Positions 1 through 6,028 of a DNA stretch of 6,028 nt are shown one piece after another; position 1 is the stretch's first letter, and every line of letters starts with the position of its first letter. Under the pieces are notes generated by a model. That model made no database searches. It was not told where the DNA came from and saw nothing but the letters and a program-made list of their open reading frames with translations. The stretch is from an uncultured Methylocystaceae bacterium. Lineage in GTDB: Bacteria; Pseudomonadota; Alphaproteobacteria; Rhizobiales; Beijerinckiaceae. The position numbers and the translations under genes are program-made. The stretch is from positions 1-6,028 of the forward strand of contig CAMFKC010000170.1 of the NCBI GenBank assembly GCA_945956975.1. Reading direction: 5' to 3'.

Positions 1-4
1 CCCG

Positions 5-1381
5 ATGTTGCGACGGACCGATTGGCGCGGCCGTCCCGACTGGCCGGTCTTATTCGGCGCCATTGCTATCGCTTTCGCACTGACACTCCTCAGCGGCGTC
101 GGCCACATATTCTTCCAGACCGACGACTGGGTCGTGCGCGACGCCATGCTGTTCGATCTGGTGCGCCATTCCTGGCCGGTCGCTTATGTCGTGGACGGTG
201 CGCCCGGCGTGATCCGCGCGCCGCTCGGCATGTATCTCGCGCCGGCCGCAGTCGGGAAGCTGGGCGGCCTCGCAGGCGCCCAAGCGGCGCTGTTCGTTCA
301 GAACGCCGCCCTGCTTGCGCTGTGCATCTATCTGTTCGCCCGCAGCCTGCCTGCGGGCAGATCGCGTCTCGCCATGCTGACGCTGTTCGTCGCCTTCAGC
401 GGCATGGACGCCATCGCCTGGCTGCGCCGCGAAATCGACGGAATCCCCGGCCTCGCCCTGCCCCATATCGAGCCGTGGCCGATCTTTTTCCAGTATTCCT
501 CGAATGTCACAGAAATCTTCTGGACGCCGCACCACGGCCTCGCCGGTTGGGCGCTGGTGGCGGCCTATCTCGTCTGGCGCGAGGGCCGGATCAGAGCGCT
601 GGCGATTGCGCCGCTGTGGGCCGCGAGCATCTTCTGGTCGCCGCTCGCCGCCATCGGGGCCGCGCCCTTCCTAGCCCTTGCCTTTATTTGCGACATCAGG
701 GACGGCAAGCTGCGTCTGGCGGATTTCGCGGGCGCCGCTGCGATCGGCGTCGCGAGCCTGCCGGTGGCGATCTACCTTGGACGCGACACGGCGAACATCG
801 AGAAGCATTTTCAGGACTTCACCGACCCGGCCGTGCTGCGCGCCTATTTCGCGATGATGGCGCTGGAAGTCGCTCCCTTGCTGGCGATCGCCGCGCGGGG
901 GCGCGACCCGAAGGACGGGCGCGGGACGGTCGAATTCTGGTTGATGGCGGTCCTGCTGTTCACGATCCCCACTTACATGCTGGGTTTCGCCAACGACTTC
1001 GCCATGCGCGTGTCCATCCCGGCGCTGACGCTGCTGTGCGTGCGCTGCGTTCCGGGCCTGATGTCGCTCGGACGCGAACCGCTGACCCGGCGGGCGATCA
1101 TGCTGGGCGTCGTCGCGATCGGCGCGGTCACGCCGGCGGTGGAGATCTGGCGCAACGTGACCGTGCCGGCGACGCCGGCCAGCGCGTGCAACGTGCTGGA
1201 ATCGCTCAAGGATGGACCCTATGCGGGGTCGCCGGTCGACTATTACGTCGCCTCCAGCGCTTCATTTGCGCCATTCTCCAGCCTGTTCCGGGCGCCGTCC
1301 GAGACGCCGCTCGGCCGAACCATCACGAAATGCTGGCCTGGCCGGAAATTCGTCAACGCGCCATCGCCCAAGGCACACTAG
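5..1381 (+). CDS. Polytopic inner-membrane protein of unknown function, possibly 5'-partial
   Basis: This 458-residue protein is strongly hydrophobic, with about nine or ten likely membrane helices, roughly at residues 16-36, 91-111, 119-137, 176-190, 197-228 (probably two), 237-258, 276-297, 310-330 and 365-382. It ends in a soluble tail of about 75 residues. After the first helix comes a short acidic stretch, TDDW (about residues 39-42). An Asp pair in the first outer loop is a feature of GT-C fold glycosyltransferases such as the ArnT/PMT group, so a lipid-linked sugar transferase is possible, but I see no diagnostic motif and do not assign that function. A second conserved-looking patch is NDFAMRVSIPAL near residue 329. 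The ATG at base 5 has only four bases before it, so no ribosome binding site can be judged, and the frame is open to the window edge. The true start may lie upstream. The gene ends with TAG just before a terminator and converges on clpX. Confidence 0.82.
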   Translation: MLRRTDWRGRPDWPVLFGAIAIAFALTLLSGVGHIFFQTDDWVVRDAMLFDLVRHSWPVAYVVDGAPGVIRAPLGMYLAPAAVGKLGGLAGAQAALFVQNAALLALCIYLFARSLPAGRSRLAMLTLFVAFSGMDAIAWLRREIDGIPGLALPHIEPWPIFFQYSSNVTEIFWTPHHGLAGWALVAAYLVWREGRIRALAIAPLWAASIFWSPLAAIGAAPFLALAFICDIRDGKLRLADFAGAAAIGVASLPVAIYLGRDTANIEKHFQDFTDPAVLRAYFAMMALEVAPLLAIAARGRDPKDGRGTVEFWLMAVLLFTIPTYMLGFANDFAMRVSIPALTLLCVRCVPGLMSLGREPLTRRAIMLGVVAIGAVTPAVEIWRNVTVPATPASACNVLESLKDGPYAGSPVDYYVASSASFAPFSSLFRAPSETPLGRTITKCWPGRKFVNAPSPKAH

Positions 1382-1392
1382 TTCGCCCAAAC

Positions 1393-1422
1393 AAAAAGGC
1401 CGCCCGGAGGCGGCCTTTTCTT
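1393..1422. terminator. Bidirectional rho-independent terminator between the membrane-protein gene and clpX
   Basis: A perfect 7-bp GC stem (GGCCGCC 1398-1404, GGCGGCC 1409-1415) with the four-base loop CGGA is flanked by AAAAA on the left and TTTTCTT on the right. The A/T flanks extend the stem and give a U-run on both transcripts. The hairpin lies 12 bases after the TAG of the plus-strand gene and about 20 bases after the TGA of clpX, so it serves both convergent genes. Confidence 0.93.
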
Positions 1423-1441
1423 ATCGCCAAACCGGCTGGCG

Positions 1442-2704
<1,263 letters not shown>

Positions 2705-2710
2705 ATCCAT

Positions 2711-2716
2711 CTCCTC
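2711..2716 (-). promoter_or_regulatory. Ribosome binding site deciding the clpX start
   Basis: On the minus strand the sequence GAGGAG ends six bases before the ATG at 2704 and has no gap to the ATG at 2710. The spacing favours the downstream ATG, giving a protein that begins MSKVGG. Confidence 0.8.
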
Positions 2717-2835
2717 GGGCCGACGCGCGCGGGCGAATCGGTCACAATCATCATCGATAACTTCGACGGCCTAACAAAAGGTAGAGCCGTCCTGTGCCCC
2801 CGGAACCACCGCGCATGGCCCGGCCTTCGCCTCCC

Positions 2836-2918
2836 TGCATTGTCTTCTGCGGACTTCCGCCAATGCAAACATGGCCGCGCCGGGGGATCAAGCGCAGGCC
2901 CGGCGGGGGCGGGCCATG
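2836..2918. repeat. Cluster of inverted repeats in the clpP-clpX intergenic region
   Basis: The 253-base gap 2711-2963 has no supportable gene but holds several dyads. TGCATTG (2836-2842) pairs with CAATGCA (2861-2867), enclosing a GCGG/CCGC mini-stem (2849-2852, 2857-2860) with an ACTT loop. CATGGCC (2870-2876) pairs with GGCCATG (2912-2918), enclosing GGCCCG (2897-2902) and CGGGCC (2910-2915) around a seven-base loop. No T-run follows any of these on the minus strand, so they do not look like a standard terminator of clpP. They could be leader or RNA-processing structures or an operator upstream of clpX. In GC-rich DNA, dyads this short also arise by chance. Confidence 0.4.
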
Positions 2919-2963
2919 TGGTCCGCGCCGTCGTAAATAGGCAACAATGCGTCGCCGCGCCCG

Positions 2964-3608
2964 TCAGCCGGCAGCCGCCGGCGTGGCCGCGGAATCGTCT
3001 GGCCGCTTCGTATAGACCTGATCGATCAGGCCGAATTCCTTGGCCTCCTCCGACGACATGAAGTGATCGCGATCCAAGGTGCGCTCGATCGTATCGTAGT
3101 CGCGGCCGGTATGCTTCACATAGACGTCGTTCAGGCGCTTCTAGATCTTCATGATGTCTTCGGCATGGCGAAGAATGTCTGAAGCCTGGCCCTGGAAACC
3201 GCCGGACGGCTGGTGAACCATGATGCGCGCATTCGGAAGCGCGAAACGCATGCCGGGGTCGCCCGCCGCGAGAAGCAGCGAGCCCATCGACGCGGCCTGG
3301 CCGACGCAAAGGGTCGAAACCTTCGGACGGATGAACTGCATCGTGTCGTAGATCGCCATGCCGGCCGTCACGACGCCGCCCGGCGAGTTGATGTACATCG
3401 ACACTTCCTTCTTCGGATTTTCCGATTCCAGGAAGAGAAGCTGGGCGATGATGACCGAGGCCATGTGGTCTTCCACGGGGCCGGTCAGGAAGATGATGCG
3501 CTCGCGCAGCAGGCGGGAGTAGATGTCGAAGCCGCGCTCGCCACGGCTCGTATTCTCGATCACCTGCGGAATAAGATACTGATTATAAACCTCGATCGGG
3601 TCGCGCAT
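2964..3608 (-). pseudogene. clpP: Clp protease proteolytic subunit ClpP, interrupted by an in-frame amber codon
   Basis: ClpP is the tetradecameric serine peptidase that degrades polypeptides fed to it by ClpX (or ClpA). The reading frame from the ATG at 3608 begins MRDPIEVYNQY and carries the catalytic Ser107 in GQAASMGS and His132 in MVHQPSGG. Codon 156 (3141-3143) is TAG. The same frame then runs on with KRLNDVYVKHTGRDYD and the DRDHF segment holding the catalytic Asp181, and stops at TGA 2964-2966. With the amber counted as a residue the protein is 214 residues, the normal size. The triad 107/132/181 is E. coli 97/122/171 plus ten throughout, so there is no indel, only a substitution aligned with E. 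coli Lys146. As written, translation stops after 155 residues and loses the catalytic Asp and much of the handle region. AGAGG lies five bases before the ATG. The tig terminator lies upstream, so clpP probably has its own promoter in 3609-3746. This may be a sequence error and not a true pseudogene. Confidence 0.93.
3141..3143 (-). other. Premature amber (TAG) codon within clpP
   Basis: The minus strand reads ATG AAG ATC TAG AAG CGC CTG AAC. Family members have Lys or another residue here (E. coli Lys146), so AAG to TAG or CAG to TAG would each be a single-base change. The frame is intact on both sides. TAG is also the stop of the membrane-protein gene at 1379-1381, where a terminator follows at once, so amber appears to work as a stop in this genome. 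Confidence 0.95.
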
Positions 3609-3613
3609 CGCTG

Positions 3614-3618
3614 CCTCT
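3614..3618 (-). promoter_or_regulatory. Ribosome binding site of clpP
   Basis: On the minus strand AGAGG lies five bases before the ATG at 3608. The upstream in-frame ATG at about 3653 would add an N-terminus (MLLSRESRNSEAA) not expected for alphaproteobacterial ClpP, which begins MRDP. Confidence 0.75.
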
Positions 3619-3746
3619 GAATTCCTTGATTCGCGGGAGAGTAACATGCGTCCCGCTGGTTTCCGACCATAGATAGGCGCAGGCGGCGTTAAGAAAAAGG
3701 GCGCCAATGGGGAAGACATCGCGCAGCGTTGCCGACCCCGCGAACG

Positions 3747-3771
3747 AAAACGCCCCGCTGAGCGGGGCGTT
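3747..3771 (-). terminator. Rho-independent terminator of tig
   Basis: AACGCCCCGC (3749-3758) and GCGGGGCGTT (3762-3771) form a perfect 10-bp stem with a three-base loop. On the minus strand the stem runs into TTTT, then CG. The hairpin begins 23 bases after the tig stop codon, so it should end the tig transcript and separate it from clpP. The plus-strand side lacks a clear T-run. Confidence 0.9.
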
Positions 3772-3794
3772 CGCAGTCTCTTCGACTTGAGATA

Positions 3795-5156
3795 TCAGGC
3801 CGCTTCGTCGGGCGCTTCCATCTTCATCAGTTCGTCCCGGGTCACGCGCTTGTCGGTGACCTTGGCCTGGCCGAGAATGTGGTCGATGACCTTTTCCTCG
3901 AACAGCGGCGCGCGGATCTCGCCTAGCGCCTGCGGGTTCTTGCGGTAATAGTCCCAGAGCTGCTGCTCCTGGCCGGGATAGGCCCGGATGCGCTCGATCA
4001 GCGCCTTGGTGACCTCGTCGTCCTCGACTTTCACGGCCGCCTTCTCGCCAACCTCGGCAAGCAGCAGGCCCAGACGGACGCGACGCTCGGCGATACGGCG
4101 ATATTCCTCGCGCGCCTTCTCCTCGGTCGTGCCTTCCTGCTCGAACGTCTTGCCGCTGGCCGCTTGCTCGTTGACGATGGAGCGCCAGATGCCATCGAAT
4201 TCGGCTTCCACCAGGCCCTGCGGCAGGTCGAAGCTGTAGCGGCCGTCGAGCGCGTCGAGCAGAGCGCGCTTGGTGTGGACGCGGGCGCCGCGGCCGAGGT
4301 CGGCCTCGATATTCGTGCGGACCGCCGCCTTGAACGCGCCGAGGTCGTCGAAGCCGAACTTTTTGGCGAATTCGTCGTCGATCGCGAGCTCGCCGGGGGC
4401 CGCAACGTTCTTGACCGTGACGTCGAACTCGGCCGCCTGGCCGGCGAGGCGGGCTGCAGCGTAGTTCTCGGGGAAGTTCACGGAAATCGTGCGGCTTTCG
4501 CCCTTCTTCATGCCCTCGATCTGCTCCTCGAAGCCGGGGATGAAGCTGCCCGAGCCGATGATGAGGTCGATGCCTTCGCCAGCGCCGCCCTCGAAGGGCT
4601 CGCCGCCGATCTTGCCGACGAAGTCGAGCGTGACCTTGTCGCCCTTGGCGACGACGGCTTCGGCGTCTTCCTTGTCGCTGAAGGGGCGCTGCTGGTCGGC
4701 CATGCGCTGGATCGCCTCGTCCACGTCGCTCTCGGCGACATCGACCACGATGCGCTCGACGGCGACGTCATCGAAGGAGCCGACCTCGATCGCCGGCAGG
4801 GTCTCGACCGCCACGGTGAAGGTGAAGTCGCCCTTGGCTTCCAGGACCTTCTCCATCTCCTCCTGGCCGCCGACGATGTCGAGGCGCGGCTCGCCGGCGA
4901 GACGAAGCTTGTTGTCCTCGACGATCTTGCGGTTGGCCTCGTTGACGGCCTCCTGCACGACGTCGCCCATGATCGACTTGCCATACAGGCGGCGGATGTG
5001 GCCGGTCGGCACCTTGCCGGGACGGAAGCCGTTGATCTTGACCTTGCCCTTCATCTCCTCGAGCTGGCTCTCCAGCTTCGCGGCGAGATCGGCCGCCGGC
5101 ATCACCACCTTGTATTCGCGCTTCAGACCTTCAGCGCTCGTTTCCGTCACCTGCAT
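3795..5156 (-). CDS. tig: Trigger factor, ribosome-associated chaperone with peptidyl-prolyl isomerase domain
   Basis: Trigger factor docks at the ribosomal exit tunnel (protein L23) and shields nascent chains. It also carries an FKBP-type prolyl isomerase domain. The 453-residue product has the normal family length and all three domains. The N-terminal ribosome-binding domain (about 1-115) has the signature GFRPGKVP at 43-50. The FKBP-like domain (about 165-250) has FEGG at 188-191 and a GSGSFIPGFEEQ segment at 201-212. A helical C-terminal chaperone domain (about 255-435) follows, then an acidic tail ending DEAA. I chose the ATG at 5156 because it gives the family N-terminus MQVTET, with AGAAGG nine bases upstream. 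The longer frame to 5240 would translate into tRNA-Leu and is rejected. The gene lies 54 bases downstream of tRNA-Leu on the same strand with no terminator between them, so both probably share a promoter upstream of the tRNA. A strong terminator follows the gene. Confidence 0.98.
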   Translation of the reverse strand: MQVTETSAEGLKREYKVVMPAADLAAKLESQLEEMKGKVKINGFRPGKVPTGHIRRLYGKSIMGDVVQEAVNEANRKIVEDNKLRLAGEPRLDIVGGQEEMEKVLEAKGDFTFTVAVETLPAIEVGSFDDVAVERIVVDVAESDVDEAIQRMADQQRPFSDKEDAEAVVAKGDKVTLDFVGKIGGEPFEGGAGEGIDLIIGSGSFIPGFEEQIEGMKKGESRTISVNFPENYAAARLAGQAAEFDVTVKNVAAPGELAIDDEFAKKFGFDDLGAFKAAVRTNIEADLGRGARVHTKRALLDALDGRYSFDLPQGLVEAEFDGIWRSIVNEQAASGKTFEQEGTTEEKAREEYRRIAERRVRLGLLLAEVGEKAAVKVEDDEVTKALIERIRAYPGQEQQLWDYYRKNPQALGEIRAPLFEEKVIDHILGQAKVTDKRVTRDELMKMEAPDEAA

Positions 5157-5165
5157 CGGATGCAA

Positions 5166-5171
5166 CCTTCT
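5166..5171 (-). promoter_or_regulatory. Ribosome binding site of tig
   Basis: The minus strand reads AGAAGG nine bases before the ATG at 5156. The spacing is slightly long but this is the only purine-rich site nearby, and it supports the MQVTET start over the in-frame ATG at 5240 inside the tRNA. Confidence 0.65.
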
Positions 5172-5210
5172 AAAATCTCTCGGGCGGGCCAAAAGCTGGC
5201 GCGCCGGACC

Positions 5211-5295
5211 TGGTGCGGGCGGAGGGACTCGAACCCCCATGCCTTTCAGCGGTGGAACCTAAATCCACTGCGTCTACCAGTTCCGCCACGCCCGC
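5211..5295 (-). tRNA. tRNA-Leu (anticodon UAG)
   Basis: The minus strand folds as a class II tRNA of 85 nt including an encoded CCA (5211-5213) and discriminator A (5214). The acceptor stem GCGGGCG/CGCCCGC pairs perfectly. The anticodon stem GTGGA/TCCAC encloses the loop TTTAGGT, giving anticodon UAG (5259-5261), which reads CUN leucine codons, chiefly CUA. The extra arm is short, GCT-GAAA-GGC. The T arm is GGGGG-TTCGAGT-CCCTC with one G-U pair. It decodes leucine and should not be confused with an amber suppressor, whose anticodon would be CUA. It sits directly upstream of tig on the same strand and is likely processed from a shared transcript. Confidence 0.98.
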
Positions 5296-5476
5296 GTTTT
5301 GCGATCATCGACTGTCCGGCGCGCAAAAAGGCGCCGTCGGCCGGTCGCCCCGCCGCTTCGGGTGCGGCTCTATAGCAATGTGAAACCGCCCGCGCAGCAA
5401 AAAAATGCCAATCTCGCCGGCGCTCCCTATATCTTCGACCGGAATCGCCCGCTCAAGTCAGGAAGTCGGCCCCACA
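5296..5476. promoter_or_regulatory. Divergent intergenic region between tRNA-Leu/tig and the M3 peptidase gene
   Basis: These 181 bases separate two transcription units that point away from each other, so by layout they must hold promoters for both, unless the peptidase gene is served from elsewhere. TATAG-like segments occur near 5371 and TATATC near 5421, but neither has a convincing -35 box at 16-18 bases, so I mark no exact promoter. Two small hairpins are visible: CGGCGC/GCGCCG (5317-5322, 5331-5336), about 20 bases before the tRNA 5' end, and GCCGC/GCGGC (5352-5356, 5364-5368). No open frame here looks real. Confidence 0.45.
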
Positions 5477-6028
5477 ATGAACGCACCCGCCCGTCAGAAC
5501 CCGTTCTTCGAGCCATGGACCGGTCCGTTCGAGCTGCCGCCCTTCGACCGGATCAGCACGGAAGACATTGCCCCCGCCTACGCGCGCGCCATGGCCGAGC
5601 ATGACGCCGAAATCGCAGCCATCGTCGCCGATCAGGCCGCGCCGACGTTCGACAATACGATCGTGGCGCTGGAGCGGGCGGGCGCGGCGATGAACCGCGT
5701 CGGCGCCGTCTTCTGGAACCTGACCGGCACCGAATCGACCCCCGAGTTGCAGGCGATCGAACGGGATCTCGCCCCGAAGCTGGCCGACCATTATGCGGCG
5801 ATCGGACTTAACGAGCCCCTGTTCCGCCGCGTGGAAGCCGTCTGGAAACAACGCGATGGGCTTGCATTGACGGGCGAGCAGAGACGCGTTCTCGATCTGA
5901 CCTACGACAGTTTCGTCCGCTCGGGCGTGCTACTGGCGCCCGACCAGAAGCAGCGCTTCGCCGAAATCGCGAGCCGGCTGGCGACGCTCGGCGCCCAGTT
6001 CGCACAGAACATCCTGAAGGACGAAGCC
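5477..6028 (+). CDS. dcp: M3-family zinc metallopeptidase, Dcp-like (N-terminal part, cut by window edge)
   Basis: The frame opens at ATG 5477 and stays open for 184 codons to the window end. It begins MNAPARQNPFFEPW and continues with GPFELPPFDRI, PTFDNTIVALERAG, ELQAIERDLAPKLADH, LFRRVEAVWKQRDGL and LGAQFAQNILKDE. By recall this order of motifs matches the helical N-terminal part of peptidyl-dipeptidase Dcp better than that of oligopeptidase A (PrlC), including the EIAAI and FxNTI-ALE segments. M3 enzymes are single-zinc peptidases of about 680 residues that cleave short peptides, Dcp taking dipeptides from the C-terminus. The HExxH zinc motif would lie far downstream and is outside the window, so activity cannot be judged. 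AGGAAG lies 11 bases before the ATG, a long spacing. There is no signal peptide, so the part seen looks cytoplasmic. The gene diverges from tRNA-Leu and tig. The family is secure; the choice of dcp over prlC is moderate. Confidence 0.9.
   Translation, partial: MNAPARQNPFFEPWTGPFELPPFDRISTEDIAPAYARAMAEHDAEIAAIVADQAAPTFDNTIVALERAGAAMNRVGAVFWNLTGTESTPELQAIERDLAPKLADHYAAIGLNEPLFRRVEAVWKQRDGLALTGEQRRVLDLTYDSFVRSGVLLAPDQKQRFAEIASRLATLGAQFAQNILKDEA

Noticed and set aside
3141..3143. Readthrough of the clpP amber by a suppressor or pyrrolysine tRNA
   Set aside because: Nothing in the window supports it: no such tRNA is present, the tRNA here is a leucine tRNA, and TAG acts as a normal stop at 1379-1381 right before a terminator.
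3138..3147. Overlapping TCTAGA and AGATCT restriction-like sites at the clpP amber codon, hinting at a cloning scar
   Set aside because: The gene length and active-site spacing are unchanged, so nothing was inserted; both sites follow from the single base that makes TAG.
3609..3746. A promoter for clpP, with TATCTA on the minus strand near 3672 as -10 box
   Set aside because: No -35 box lies at a workable distance (CTTAAC is only 12 bases away), so I infer a promoter from the upstream terminator but mark no site.
5157..5240. N-terminal extension of trigger factor beginning MGVRVPPPAP
   Set aside because: It is translated from inside tRNA-Leu and the spacer; the family start MQVTET at 5156 has its own ribosome binding site.
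4164..5375. Long plus-strand open frames across tig and the tRNA, with peptides such as GRRDSNPHAF or GGTRTPMPF
   Set aside because: They are antisense to tig, a clear real gene. The listed peptides are the well-known spurious translation of the antisense of a tRNA-Leu gene.

Overview
The window is high-GC DNA from an alphaproteobacterium, most likely of the Hyphomicrobiales (Rhizobiales). This rests on the ClpX, ClpP and trigger factor sequences (for example the ClpX start MSKVGG leading into the zinc finger), on the order tRNA-Leu, tig, clpP, clpX, and on the codon use. It is mostly a housekeeping protein-quality-control locus, not a mobile or accessory island. I see no insertion sequence, phage gene, CRISPR array or integrase.

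Layout from left to right: (1) 5-1381, plus strand: a polytopic membrane protein of unknown function, possibly continuing 5' of the window. (2) 1393-1422: a strong hairpin with T-runs on both strands, a shared terminator between the membrane protein and the convergent clpX. (3) 1442-2704, minus: clpX, complete, with the ClpP-docking IGF loop. (4) 2711-2963: a non-coding gap with nested inverted repeats. (5) 2964-3608, minus: clpP, full length in outline but interrupted by one in-frame amber codon at 3141-3143. (6) 3747-3771: the terminator of tig. (7) 3795-5156, minus: tig (trigger factor), complete. (8) 5211-5295, minus: tRNA-Leu with anticodon UAG and an encoded CCA end, 54 bases upstream of tig and probably co-transcribed with it. 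(9) 5296-5476: a divergent intergenic region. (10) 5477-6028, plus: the N-terminal 184 residues of an M3-family (Dcp-like) metallopeptidase, cut by the window edge.

Functionally, trigger factor receives nascent chains at the ribosome, ClpX unfolds tagged or damaged proteins and feeds them to ClpP, and an M3 peptidase can break the released peptides down further. The most notable observation is the amber codon in clpP. It lies between the catalytic Ser107/His132 and the catalytic Asp181. The frame and the active-site spacing on both sides match E. coli ClpP exactly, so this is a single-base change in an otherwise intact gene: a real nonsense mutation, recoding, or a sequence error. I found no convincing new system here.
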